Source: Microvirga antarctica (GTDB taxonomy: Bacteria > Pseudomonadota > Alphaproteobacteria > Rhizobiales > Beijerinckiaceae). From it: 64,000 bases of DNA. How positions within the stretch are numbered: the stretch's first letter is position 1; each line of letters opens with the position of its first letter. The DNA is taken from assembly GCF_017921815.1 (NCBI RefSeq), contig NZ_JAGEMM010000002.1, positions 186,001 to 250,000 of the forward strand, in the 5' to 3' direction. Below, piece after piece: positions 26,352 to 34,873 of this stretch. The position numbers and the translations under genes were made by a program. The notes under the pieces are model-generated. The model saw nothing but the letters and a program-made list of their open reading frames with translations, ran no database searches and had not been told where the DNA came from.

Positions 26352-27205
26352 CGGTGATGGGGGAAGAGGCCTTGCGGCCGAAACAGCAGAACGAGGATCA
26401 GCGCGAGAAATGTGAAGACCTCCCGGTAATGCGACGAAATGTAGAAGCCCACCAGATTGTCGAGCACGCCGATGAGAAGGCCGCCGATCAGCGCGCCGAT
26501 ATAGCTTCCGAAGCCGCCGATGATGGCCGCGATGAAGGATTTGATCAGCAGCGGCAGCCCGAGGCCTGCCGACACATAGATGATCGGCGCAAGAAGCACG
26601 CCGGCAAACCCTGCAATTGCCGCACTCAGGGCAAATCCCTGGGCGATGGTGCGGTTGACGTCGATGCCCATCAGCTTGGCGGTCTCCCGGTCTTGGGAGA
26701 CAGCGCGAAGACGTTTGCCGAAAGAGGTCTTCTGGGACAGAAAATGGAGGCCGATCGCCAGCACGATCATCGAGGCGATGACGACAAGCGACTGGCGTGG
26801 AACCACGATGCCTGCAAGCGACAGGGGCTTGCCGGCGATCAACGGCGGGAAGGAATAGGGCTGCCCGCCGTAGATGATTTTGGCAGCGTCCGACAGCACG
26901 ATCTGCAGCCCGATCGTGACCGTCACGATCGTCATCTCCGCCGCGCCGATGACGGGGCGGATGACGACTCGTTCCGTTGCATACCCCACGATTGCCGGCA
27001 ACAGAACCGCCAGCGGGAGAACCATCCAGAGCGGCCAACCCAGCGTGACGTGGCATGTCAGCGCCACGAACATGGCGATCACCACAAACTCACCCTGGGC
27101 GAAATTGACGACCGAGGCAGTGTTCCAGATCATGACGAAGCCGAGCGCTATGAGAGCGTAGGCACAGCCCGTCGCGATTCCCGAAGTGGCAAGCTGAAAG
27201 AACAT
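26348..27205 (-). CDS. Branched-chain-amino-acid-type ABC importer permease (LivH-like)
   Basis: A 285-residue inner-membrane permease. It begins with TSGIATGCAYALIALGFVMI and NTASVVNFAQGEFVV, both typical of LivH, and ends with VLLFRPQGLFPHHR. The block RAVSQDRETAKLMGIDVNR is the cytoplasmic EAA-like loop that contacts the ATPase. It follows the solute-binding protein gene by 33 bases. Confidence 0.93.
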   Translation of the reverse strand: MFFQLATSGIATGCAYALIALGFVMIWNTASVVNFAQGEFVVIAMFVALTCHVTLGWPLWMVLPLAVLLPAIVGYATERVVIRPVIGAAEMTIVTVTIGLQIVLSDAAKIIYGGQPYSFPPLIAGKPLSLAGIVVPRQSLVVIASMIVLAIGLHFLSQKTSFGKRLRAVSQDRETAKLMGIDVNRTIAQGFALSAAIAGFAGVLLAPIIYVSAGLGLPLLIKSFIAAIIGGFGSYIGALIGGLLIGVLDNLVGFYISSHYREVFTFLALILVLLFRPQGLFPHHR

Positions 27206-27238
27206 GGGGTTTCCGTATCTGACGCTGCTGGGCCGCGG

Positions 27239-28378
27239 CTACTCGCGAACCGAGACGACTTCGGGAACGAGATCCTTGTTGTAGCGGATGACCACCGATG
27301 CGTGGATCATGTCGCCGGTTGGCGCGGACGGGTGGTAGGTGCCCTGCACGCCCTGCCAAGTGTCGACCGACTTCAGATATTTCAGGATGGCCTCGCGGGT
27401 CGGACCCACTTTGCCAATGGCATCGACGATCATGTTGACGGAGTCAAAGTAGATGACCGAGTGACCGATCGGGTCGCGGTTGAAGCGCTTCTGGAACTCG
27501 ACATTGAAAGCCTTGGACTTCTCGTCAGGTTTGGTGTGGACCCAGCTCAATGGCCCAACGACACCTTCGGCATTCGATTTTGCAAGATCCAGGAAGATGC
27601 TGTCTGCCGAGTTGAACGCGAACAAGCCACCATAGCCAAGATTGTTGAGGTCCTTGATGAGCAGCGCGCCTTCGGGCTGGTTGCCGAGATTGACCACCAC
27701 GTCGACACCAGACTGGATCAATCGGCCGGCGACCGAGGTGAAGTCCTTGTCGCCTACCGCATAGGAGAGTTCCACCGCCGGATCGAGGCCGTGGGTCTCT
27801 TTCAGAATTTTCACGAAGACGTCGCGACCGCTGCGGCCAAACTCGTTATTGGCATAGGTGACGCCGATCTTCTTCTTGCCTTCCTGCTTGACCAGGTAAT
27901 CGGCCATCGCTCCCATCCAATCGGTGTCGGTCGAGCGGGCACGGAAGATGTGCTTGTGACCCTCCTGCGTGATGCGCTGCGCCACCGATGACGTGAATTG
28001 CGGGATGCCTGCCTCTGCGCCGACGAACAGGGTTGGGTAGGTCACGCTGGACCAGTCCGGTCCCATGAAGGCAACGATCGACTTGTCGCCGACGAGACGC
28101 CTGATGGCGCTCAGCCCCACGTCAGGCTTTGCCTGATCGTCGACAACCACGAGTTCGAGGGGTCTCTTGGAGCCGTCCGGCAGAGCAACGCCGCCCTTTT
28201 GATTGACGAGATCCACCGCCCACTGCGCTGCCTCGCGAATGCGCTCGCCGTTATTGGCGCCGGGGCCTGTCAGCACCGCATCGAGACCGATGCGCACGGG
28301 CTCCTGAGCCAGTGCAGGCAGCGATGCGAGCGTTACGAAACCTGCCGTCAGATAGGAGAGAAAATTACGCCGTTTCAT
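27239..28378 (-). CDS. Liv-type ABC importer solute-binding protein
   Basis: A 379-residue periplasmic binding protein of the type 1 Leu/Ile/Val-binding fold. The signal MKRRNFLSYLTAGFVTLASL ends at ALAQ and contains an RR-x-FL pattern compatible with Tat export. Mature part: PVRIGLDAVLTGPGANNGERIREAAQ, then VAFMGPDWSS and ITYANNEFGR-type segments. The ligand is unknown; co-transcribed amidohydrolases suggest an amide- or imide-containing compound. It lies 35 bases after the cysteine hydrolase gene. Confidence 0.92.
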   Translation of the reverse strand: MKRRNFLSYLTAGFVTLASLPALAQEPVRIGLDAVLTGPGANNGERIREAAQWAVDLVNQKGGVALPDGSKRPLELVVVDDQAKPDVGLSAIRRLVGDKSIVAFMGPDWSSVTYPTLFVGAEAGIPQFTSSVAQRITQEGHKHIFRARSTDTDWMGAMADYLVKQEGKKKIGVTYANNEFGRSGRDVFVKILKETHGLDPAVELSYAVGDKDFTSVAGRLIQSGVDVVVNLGNQPEGALLIKDLNNLGYGGLFAFNSADSIFLDLAKSNAEGVVGPLSWVHTKPDEKSKAFNVEFQKRFNRDPIGHSVIYFDSVNMIVDAIGKVGPTREAILKYLKSVDTWQGVQGTYHPSAPTGDMIHASVVIRYNKDLVPEVVSVRE

Positions 28379-28413
28379 CGTGTTCCCGTCCTTGTTGTCA
28401 TTGGTAAGCGTGT

Positions 28414-29085
28414 TTATTCCGCGGCGCGGCTCAGTGATCCCTGCTGCCAGATATCCAGCAGCTCTTTCGAGGTCGCCATGGGATATCGGGCCTCGCACAA
28501 CCGCATCGTGCCTTCATGGAGGATCTTGTTGGGGCTGGTGATCAGATCGTGGACCACCACCATGTAGTAGTCGTGGTAGGATCCGCCCCTGATGGTGGAT
28601 TCAACGCAGCCCTCGCTTGTCGTTCCGAGAACGACCAGCGTTTCGATGCCGTTGGCACGCAGGAGCTGATCGAGATTCGTGTGCACGAAGGCATCGGGCC
28701 GGAACTTTTCAATGACCAGATCTCCGGCGCGCGGAGCCAGCCCGTCGACAAGCTGCGCGCCCCAACTGCCCTTCAGCGTGTAGTCCGGACTTTTGCCGTC
28801 GCGGCATTTGAAGCGGAGCCACGCCGCGCTGTCGCTCTTCCCTTCGGGCAGGGTCAGCTGGTGGATGAACACGGTGCGGATGCCCATGTCCTGGGCGCGG
28901 TTGACGAACGACACGAGATCCGGGAGCACGGCCTGCGTGCTGCTGAGATCCTTTTTGTGGCGCGCGAAATGACCGTCGGGATGGCAGAAGTCGTTCTGAA
29001 CATCGACAACGACCAAGGCGGTCGTTGCCGGGTCGACCAACTCGGAAAGGGTGTCACGAACCGAAACGCCGTTGATGATCTTCAT
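28414..29085 (-). CDS. Isochorismatase-family cysteine hydrolase (amidase)
   Basis: A 223-residue hydrolase with the Asp-Lys-Cys triad of amide-cleaving members: D28 in VVVDVQNDF, K127 in VIEKFRPDAF and C160 in GTTSEGCVEST, plus the cis-peptide region before it. Relatives with a complete triad include RutB, N-carbamoylsarcosine amidase and maleamate amidase, which release ammonia or carbamate from a linear amide. It is the first gene of the ten-gene operon and has the GntR-type operator 50 bases before its ATG, so it is likely central to the pathway. Confidence 0.9.
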   Translation of the reverse strand: MKIINGVSVRDTLSELVDPATTALVVVDVQNDFCHPDGHFARHKKDLSSTQAVLPDLVSFVNRAQDMGIRTVFIHQLTLPEGKSDSAAWLRFKCRDGKSPDYTLKGSWGAQLVDGLAPRAGDLVIEKFRPDAFVHTNLDQLLRANGIETLVVLGTTSEGCVESTIRGGSYHDYYMVVVHDLITSPNKILHEGTMRLCEARYPMATSKELLDIWQQGSLSRAAE

Positions 29086-29135
29086 CAGCCCCTCTTACGC
29101 TTCATGGCAGAGCACGGCCCAACAGGCCGATAATC

Positions 29136-29155
29136 TTGTACGGACAACCGTACGA
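29136..29155 (-). promoter_or_regulatory. Predicted GntR operator, site A
   Basis: TTGTACGGACAACCGTACGA holds two overlapping symmetries: TTGT-ACGG-ACAA, and the outer TTGTACGG / CCGTACGA pair matching at seven of eight bases. The core TACGGACAACC (29139-29149) recurs at 33666 and 34930. The site is 50 bases before the ATG of the cysteine hydrolase operon and just downstream of the gntR stop. Confidence 0.75.
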
Positions 29156-29198
29156 CCAAAGAGCGCGGTCCGTCAATGCAGATGACGAGACGACTGGC

Positions 29199-29954
29199 TT
29201 ATTTTGTCGGGGGCCGATTCAGGCGCAGGTGGTAGGTGAAGCGATCCTTCGGATGGTAATTCAGCGTCACTTCAATCGGTTGAGACCGGGAGCAGCGATA
29301 GCGGCGCACGATCTGCAAGCCCGCAGCATCGGGCTTTACTGCCAGCATGCTCGCAATCTCGGGCACGATGTTGATGGCCGAGATCTCCTGCTCCACCGAT
29401 TGAAGCTCTTCCCCGTGCCGGTTGATGATCATCTCGTAGTAAGTGGCGGCTGCCGGCGTTTCGTTGGCGATGTCGGTAAACCGATCGTCGATGTAGATTT
29501 CGGAATAGGCGATAGGGCGCTTGTCCGCGCCCACGATCGATCGCACGCCCCGCAAGCGAATCCAGCGATCGCCGGCCGCACATCCGAGAAGCCTGACATC
29601 CGCCGGGGTGGCCACGATGTGCACGCGGTCGATGAGCCGAAGCACGGTCTCCGTGCCGTAATGCATCAGCCCCGATACGGAATCGAGCGACATGAGATAG
29701 TTGCTCTGCGTTTCAACCGCAGTGACCCGCGTCCCAATCCCGTGCGCCTTGTGGACGAGGCCCAGTTCGCTCAATTGGCGAAGCGCCTCGCGCACGGTTG
29801 CCCGACTCACGCTGAAGCGTTCGCACAGAATACTTTCCGGGGGGAGCAGATCTCCGACCGCGTATGTCCCGGCTGCGATGTCGCGCATGAGAGAATCGGC
29901 GACACGCGCATAGCGAGGCTGCTTCGATGGGCCGAGCGTTACTGACAATGTCAT
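29199..29954 (-). CDS. GntR-family regulator, HutC/UTRA type
   Basis: A 251-residue regulator with an N-terminal winged helix (about residues 14-80: YARVADSLMRDIAAGTYAVG, LPPESILCERFSVSRATVREAL, HGIGTRV) and a C-terminal UTRA effector domain (about 100-245: RWIRLRGVRSI, PIAYSEIYIDDRF, IVRRYRCSRSQPIEVTLNYH). HutC-type proteins are usually repressors released by a pathway metabolite. It lies between the two operons that carry the shared operator and starts 86 bases after the last gene of the second operon, so it may be co-transcribed with it and autoregulated. Confidence 0.92.
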   Translation of the reverse strand: MTLSVTLGPSKQPRYARVADSLMRDIAAGTYAVGDLLPPESILCERFSVSRATVREALRQLSELGLVHKAHGIGTRVTAVETQSNYLMSLDSVSGLMHYGTETVLRLIDRVHIVATPADVRLLGCAAGDRWIRLRGVRSIVGADKRPIAYSEIYIDDRFTDIANETPAAATYYEMIINRHGEELQSVEQEISAINIVPEIASMLAVKPDAAGLQIVRRYRCSRSQPIEVTLNYHPKDRFTYHLRLNRPPTK

Positions 29955-30040
29955 CCCTCATGACGAATTTTGAAACGCAGGCTTAAGCTAATCGCTATAT
30001 CAAATCAATTACAGAGCCGTGATCGGATTGCTCGCGGTCT

Positions 30041-30970
30041 TCACTTCCCAGGGCTTGTTGGCGGCACCGCGAAACGCTTCTCGGTCGCCGTCCAGGTCTC
30101 GTAGTCGAACAGCGACCACAGCTCACGGTGATCGACCATTCGGTCCTTCCACGACGCGGTGGTTCCGTCCCTGGAGAGAGCCGCCAGCATGTCGGCTCCG
30201 GCGCGGGCGATCGTTCGGGTCAGCGCGTTCGGATAAATCACGATGCGGAAGCCGAAATCCTGAAGTTCGGCTGCCGGCGTGATCGGTGTGCGACCCCCTT
30301 CGACCATGTTGGCAAGGACCGGACGGCTGATCTCGGTTGCGACCCGCTTGAGTTCGCTCGCACTCTCGGGCGATTCGACGAACAGCACGTCGGCACCGGC
30401 CTCGGCGTAGATCTGCGCGCGCTCGATTGCTGCGTCCAATCCCTGCTCGCTGCGGGCATCGGTTCGGGCCACGATGATCAGATCTTCGTCAACCCGCGCA
30501 TCCACCGCCGCCTTGATCCGCCCGACCATTTCGTCAACCGACGCGAGTTGCCTGTCTGCCTCATGCCCGCATTTCTTCGGCCACATCTGATCTTCGATCT
30601 GAATGGCGCTCACGCCTGCGCGCTCGAACTCGCGTATGGTGCGGATCACGTTCAGAGGACCGCCATAGCCGGTATCGGCGTCGGCAATCAGCGGGATCGC
30701 GACCGAGTCGGCAATACGTTTCACGCGATCCAGGATTTCGCCGAAAGACATAAGCCCGACATCCGGGGCGCCGAGTGCCGAGATTGATACGCCGGAACCG
30801 GTCACGTAGAGCGCGCCGAAGCCCGCTCTCTCTACCAGCCGTGCGGTCAGGCAGTCGAAGGCGCCGGGAGCAACGACGATCTTGCCGCTTGCGACGGCAT
30901 TGCGCAGACTAGCATTTCGTCCGGCCGCTATACGCAAGCCGAGCGGGTAGGATGTGGCGCTTCCACTCAT
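30041..30970 (-). CDS. Isocitrate lyase/PEP mutase family lyase (paralogue 1)
   Basis: A 309-residue TIM-barrel enzyme of the ICL/PEPM superfamily. Metal-binding LIADADTGYG contains D97 and D99; the flexible-loop lyase signature KKCGH has the catalytic cysteine C134. A KxCGH loop marks true C-C lyases such as 2-methylisocitrate lyase, 2,3-dimethylmalate lyase and oxaloacetate-type enzymes, rather than PEP mutases. It likely cleaves a 2-hydroxy di- or tricarboxylate into pyruvate or glyoxylate plus an acid. Its start overlaps the stop of paralogue 2 by four bases. Confidence 0.9.
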   Translation of the reverse strand: MSGSATSYPLGLRIAAGRNASLRNAVASGKIVVAPGAFDCLTARLVERAGFGALYVTGSGVSISALGAPDVGLMSFGEILDRVKRIADSVAIPLIADADTGYGGPLNVIRTIREFERAGVSAIQIEDQMWPKKCGHEADRQLASVDEMVGRIKAAVDARVDEDLIIVARTDARSEQGLDAAIERAQIYAEAGADVLFVESPESASELKRVATEISRPVLANMVEGGRTPITPAAELQDFGFRIVIYPNALTRTIARAGADMLAALSRDGTTASWKDRMVDHRELWSLFDYETWTATEKRFAVPPTSPGK

Positions 30971-31878
30971 GGTTCCCCGGTTCCTTCGTTGAATTTCCGC
31001 CGCAGCTGATCGGGTGAGAGAAACCGGCGCTCGAGGGCCTGCACGTCATCCATACCGATGAATTGCTGGAATTCCTTGAAGTCGGCGATCCGATCCTCGT
31101 AGCCGACGATGCCGCCGTTCTGCCTGACTGTTGCCAGCACGCTGCGCATCGCATGGACGCTTGCCAGCAGCACAGTCAGGGAGAGGCTGACGCGTGCGAC
31201 GCCGGCTTCCTGCAATTGCGCGAACGTGAGTGCGCGCGACGTGCGACCGCCCTCCACGAGAGAGACGCCCAGCGAACCAGACAGCCCGGCCCGAATGGCC
31301 CTGATCTGCTCGAGCGTCTCGATGGCGTCGACGTAGACCATCGTGGCGCCGGCGGCGAGATATTGGTTGCCGCGGGCAATCACGCCCTCCACGCCCTCGA
31401 CAGCGAGTGCATCGGTTCGTGCGTTGATGACAAAATCGGGATCGCTCAGCGCGTCGCGGGCCGACTGGATCTTCAGGCACATTTCCTCTGATGCGATGAG
31501 TTCCTTGCCGGCGAGATGGCCGCACCGCTTGGGTGCCACCTGGTCTTCCAGATTGAAACCGGCAACGCCGACCCGCTCAAAGGCCCGCGCGGCGTAGTGG
31601 ACGTTCACCGCATTGCCGAATCCCGTGTCAGCATCGGCCATCACGGGGACGTTCACGGCGTCCACCATCCGGCCCGTCCGCTCCACCATTTCACCGAGAC
31701 CGATCAGGCTGTAATCGGGGAGACCGAGGGTCGTCACGCTGATACCGAGACCGGTACATTGAACGGCGTCGAAGCCGGCGCTCTCCACGATCTTGGCGCT
31801 GAGTGGATCATAGGCTCCGGGCATGACGAGAATCGTGTCAGACTCGATCAGACCCTTCAGCCGCGTGGTGTTTCTCAC
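30967..31878 (-). CDS. Isocitrate lyase/PEP mutase family lyase (paralogue 2)
   Basis: A 303-residue lyase of the same family: VMPGAYDPLSAKIVE at the start, VMADADTGFG with the metal-binding aspartates (D82, D84), and KRCGH with catalytic C119. The two paralogues are clearly diverged in the C-terminal third, so they are unlikely to be a recent duplication. Both may be needed for one hetero-oligomer or for two substrates. It lies 16 bases after the AtuA-family gene. Confidence 0.9.
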   Translation of the reverse strand: MRNTTRLKGLIESDTILVMPGAYDPLSAKIVESAGFDAVQCTGLGISVTTLGLPDYSLIGLGEMVERTGRMVDAVNVPVMADADTGFGNAVNVHYAARAFERVGVAGFNLEDQVAPKRCGHLAGKELIASEEMCLKIQSARDALSDPDFVINARTDALAVEGVEGVIARGNQYLAAGATMVYVDAIETLEQIRAIRAGLSGSLGVSLVEGGRTSRALTFAQLQEAGVARVSLSLTVLLASVHAMRSVLATVRQNGGIVGYEDRIADFKEFQQFIGMDDVQALERRFLSPDQLRRKFNEGTGEP

Positions 31879-31894
31879 ATGACTCTCCCAACCT

Positions 31895-33307
31895 TCAGGC
31901 CGCGCTGTCGGACGTTACGGTTTCGATGTGCACCGGGAAGAGATCCGGCAGGGAATCGCAGTCCATGATGTGATAGGCCGAGAACCGATAGGCCGCGCCT
32001 GCCGGGAGTTCCGGCGGGGTGAACGGAAACGCGATATTGCCACCCGTCGACAGGCGGCCTGCGAAGCCATGGTGAAGCAGATACTGCTTCGACACGCTGA
32101 TGACGGACCGCGCGAGTTCAGCCGTGCTGGCGATGCACTCAACGAGAAAGAACACTTCCGCAGCGTCGCCCTTTGGCTGGGTGGGGAACAGGCTGACGGC
32201 GTTCTCACCGTAGATGCGGAAGAAGAGGTCGTAGGTCCCATCGCCCGTGGGCGGCACAATCTCATTGACGATCTTGCGGACCTCGGAGACGATCTCGGCC
32301 GAATTGGCAATGACCCGGGGATCGCAGGACCCTGCGCAGAGAATCGCCCGCTCGCCCACCCATTCGGAGGCCTCGATCTTGACCGTGTACTGCTCGGCCG
32401 GATGCCATGTTGCGCCGGAGACGCGCGTGCGGCGCTCGTCGATGGCTTCGAACTTGGCTTCACCCACGTTCAGCATGCCCTCCGGTTCGTAGACCGAAAG
32501 CGGATCGGCCTGTTCGTAGAGAGAATGCGCCGCAACTGAAAGCGGTGTCGCGGCACGGGCCGGATTCATGCTCTCCAGGGTAAAGCTGTCGCCATCCAAT
32601 GTCCCGAGCATCGCGTCGCGGCCGCCCGGGATGCAGCAGATGGAGGTGCACTCGATGATCTTGGCCATGTGGACAGAGGCGGCGATCGGATAGCCGAGCA
32701 TGATGGGGGCAGCCGCGAACACCGCCGTGTCGCAGGCCCGTCCGGTCACGATCACGTCCGGTTCCATTTCCATGGCGCGAATGAAGGCCTCCACGCCCAT
32801 CTGCCCGACGATGTGCTTGGCGCGCTCGACGTCGATCTCCGTCAATGCAGGCATGGTCGCAATCGGTTGAGTCCGACCAGCGGCAATCATGCTTTTCAGC
32901 AAGTCGCGGGGGATGTCGGCCGGAATCCATGCCAGTCGAAACGAGCGGCCGTTCTCTCGGGCGATGGTTCGGATCATCGCCAGCGTCTGTTCGAGATGCG
33001 GCTTGGCGCCGGCAGTACCCGCAGTGCCGATCACCAGGGGAATGCGCGCATCAAGCGCGCTCAGCAGCACCAGCTGCAGGTCGCGCTTGGTGATCGACGG
33101 GGCGGTCGCGAGGTTCCCTGAGCCGAGATAATAGGGCCCGACATCGATAGACCCCATGTCGCAACCGATGATGTGAGGGTTCTGCGCCAGACCTTTCCGG
33201 AAAGCGGCTTCGGGAATCCCATAGCCGAGCTGGCCGGAAGCGGCGAGAACACGCATGGGTTTGCCGGGTCCCAATCCGGACTTCAGCAGGGCCGCCATTG
33301 CCGTCAT
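31895..33307 (-). CDS. AtuA-family protein (acyclic terpene utilization, DUF1446)
   Basis: A 470-residue protein of the AtuA/DUF1446 family. Typical blocks are VLAASGQLGYGIPEAAFRKG, IGCDMGSIDVGPYYLGSG, DVIVTGRACDTAVFAA, ECTSICCIPGGRD and LSTGGNIAFPFTPPEL. AtuA is required for citronellol/geraniol breakdown in Pseudomonas, but its reaction has not been assigned to my knowledge. In longer homologues the DUF4387-like part is fused at the C-terminus; here it is the separate preceding gene, with an ATGA overlap. The ATG at 33307 is the coupled start; the longer upstream frame is inside the DUF4387 gene. Confidence 0.88.
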   Translation of the reverse strand: MTAMAALLKSGLGPGKPMRVLAASGQLGYGIPEAAFRKGLAQNPHIIGCDMGSIDVGPYYLGSGNLATAPSITKRDLQLVLLSALDARIPLVIGTAGTAGAKPHLEQTLAMIRTIARENGRSFRLAWIPADIPRDLLKSMIAAGRTQPIATMPALTEIDVERAKHIVGQMGVEAFIRAMEMEPDVIVTGRACDTAVFAAAPIMLGYPIAASVHMAKIIECTSICCIPGGRDAMLGTLDGDSFTLESMNPARAATPLSVAAHSLYEQADPLSVYEPEGMLNVGEAKFEAIDERRTRVSGATWHPAEQYTVKIEASEWVGERAILCAGSCDPRVIANSAEIVSEVRKIVNEIVPPTGDGTYDLFFRIYGENAVSLFPTQPKGDAAEVFFLVECIASTAELARSVISVSKQYLLHHGFAGRLSTGGNIAFPFTPPELPAGAAYRFSAYHIMDCDSLPDLFPVHIETVTSDSAA

Positions 33308-33606
33308 AGCTCGATCTCCAGAAGGGGTTTGTGCTGCTGGGCCCCGTAGACGTCGGTATCGCCCGGCGAGCCGGCGATGACCGGCCGGTCGATGACGACC
33401 TTGATGGCAAGCGCCGCGCGGAACGGAATGACCACCACTGTCGAGGGCGAAACGCCATAGGCTTCGGCCACACGAGGCGCTGTCAGTGCTTCGGATTGCA
33501 GGGCGATCTCGAAAGCATTGCTGTCGGCGAACATCAGGTCGACGGTCACCTGGAGGGGACCTGCGTTCTTGCTTCTGAGAACCTTGGCCAGTTCGATCAG
33601 TTTCAT
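33304..33606 (-). CDS. DUF4387 domain protein (AtuA partner)
   Basis: A 100-residue protein, MKLIELAKVLRSKNAGPLQV onward, recognised as DUF4387 by its KNAGP motif and the VDLMFADSNAFEIA segment. It overlaps the AtuA-family gene by four bases and probably forms its small subunit, since the two domains occur fused in other bacteria. It is the first gene of the four-gene unit whose operator lies 56 bases upstream. Confidence 0.85.
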   Translation of the reverse strand: MKLIELAKVLRSKNAGPLQVTVDLMFADSNAFEIALQSEALTAPRVAEAYGVSPSTVVVIPFRAALAIKVVIDRPVIAGSPGDTDVYGAQQHKPLLEIEL

Positions 33607-33662
33607 GGCAACCCCTTTGACTCCATTCCGGCACGCGCCTCGGGACGGATTCTCGATCCTAG

Positions 33663-33676
33663 TTGTACGGACATCC
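33663..33676 (-). promoter_or_regulatory. Predicted GntR operator, site B
   Basis: TTGTACGGACATCC; the core TACGGACATCC (33666-33676) matches site A in ten of eleven bases. It is 56 bases before the ATG of the DUF4387-AtuA-lyase operon and just past the CoA-transferase stop. Confidence 0.7.
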
Positions 33677-33697
33677 TTATATGAAAGGAGGTCGAGG

Positions 33698-34873
33698 TCA
33701 ATTCGGATGCGGGGCGAGCGCGTCGATCTCCGCCTCGGACAGCCCCGCTTGTGCGAGAACGGCGCGCGTGTCCTCGCCCGGCAGCGAAATCCGGGTTTCG
33801 GAAGGCGGATCCCAGGTTTCCATTCTCAGGGGCATGGTGGGAATCGCGATCGTCGAGCCGTCGAGCAGCGTCGTCTGCGTCAGTTGTCCCGATTGCAGCA
33901 GGTGAGGGTCCTCGAACAGATCTTCCGGCCGCCCGACGGGTCCGAAGGGCATGCGGGCCCGCTCGCAAGCCGCCACCAATTCGTCGCGCGTCATTCCCAG
34001 GAACATGCGCGCCACTTCGACGTCCAATTCCGCACGATGGGCACGTCGTCCTGCATTCGTCGCCAGATCGTCGCGCGAGGCGAGGTCGGGTCGGCCGAAT
34101 TCGCCGCAGAACCTGGTCCAGGTTTCGTCGGTCGTGATGCCGACGAAAACGGGCCCTCCGGCTTTCGTCTCATAAATCCTGTAGATCGCCCAGGCGCTGT
34201 CCCGAACGGACATCGGTTGGACGGGCGTTCCCTGCAGGGCCGATTGCACCATGTGCTGGCCCATCAGGTAGACGGCGCTTTCGTAGAGCGCGCCCTGTAC
34301 CAGTTGGCCCTGACCCGATTTGTCGCGCTCCCGAAGCGCGGCGAGAATGGCGAAAGCGCCGGCCAGGCCCCCCATCACGTCGATGACGGAGGCTCCGGCC
34401 CGAAGAGGCTGCCCGGGGGGGCCGGTCATGTACGCCAGACCTGACATGACCTGCACCACCTCGTCGAGCGCGAGCCGGTCCTCATACGGGCCGGCGAGAA
34501 ATCCTTTGAGGGCGCAATAGATGACGCGGGGATAAAGGCGCTTGACCTGTTCGTAGCCCAGCCCGAGGCGATCCATGGTGCCGGGGGCGAAGTTCTCGAC
34601 CAGAGCGTCGCTCGTGCCGATGATCTTGAGGGCTGCGTCGCGACCTGCATCGGTCTTCAAATCGAGCAGCACGCTCTTCTTGTGACGATTGTAGAATGAG
34701 AAATAGCCTGCCCCCGAGCCGCCCAGATACCGGGTCCGGTCCCCGTTTGGCGGCGTTTCGATCCTGATGACCTCGGCGCCCAGCTCAGCAAAGAGCATGC
34801 CTGCCGCTGGACCCATCACCGTGTGCGTGAACTCGACGATTTTGAGATCGGAGAAGGGGCCGTGCACACTCAT
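33698..34873 (-). CDS. CaiB/BaiF family III CoA-transferase
   Basis: A 391-residue CoA-transferase. It opens LKIVEFTHTVMGPAAGMLFA and LGAEVIRIETP, has YFSFYNRHKKSVLLDLKTD and LVENFAPGTMDRLGLGYE, and carries the likely catalytic aspartate D165 in SVIDVMGGLAG. Family III enzymes move CoA between acids such as succinyl-CoA and a pathway acid. It would activate the acid freed by the amidases for the citryl-CoA-lyase-like step. It has its own copy of the operator 53 bases before the ATG. Confidence 0.92.
   Translation of the reverse strand: MSVHGPFSDLKIVEFTHTVMGPAAGMLFAELGAEVIRIETPPNGDRTRYLGGSGAGYFSFYNRHKKSVLLDLKTDAGRDAALKIIGTSDALVENFAPGTMDRLGLGYEQVKRLYPRVIYCALKGFLAGPYEDRLALDEVVQVMSGLAYMTGPPGQPLRAGASVIDVMGGLAGAFAILAALRERDKSGQGQLVQGALYESAVYLMGQHMVQSALQGTPVQPMSVRDSAWAIYRIYETKAGGPVFVGITTDETWTRFCGEFGRPDLASRDDLATNAGRRAHRAELDVEVARMFLGMTRDELVAACERARMPFGPVGRPEDLFEDPHLLQSGQLTQTTLLDGSTIAIPTMPLRMETWDPPSETRISLPGEDTRAVLAQAGLSEAEIDALAPHPN

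Noticed and set aside
26352-27056. N-terminal extension of the livM-like frame
   Set aside because: The frame has no stop but lies inside livH; LivM homologues start near the ATGA overlap at 26351.
26354-27991. A 545-codon plus-strand frame
   Set aside because: Antisense to the livH-like and binding-protein genes; His/Asp/Arg-rich without domains.
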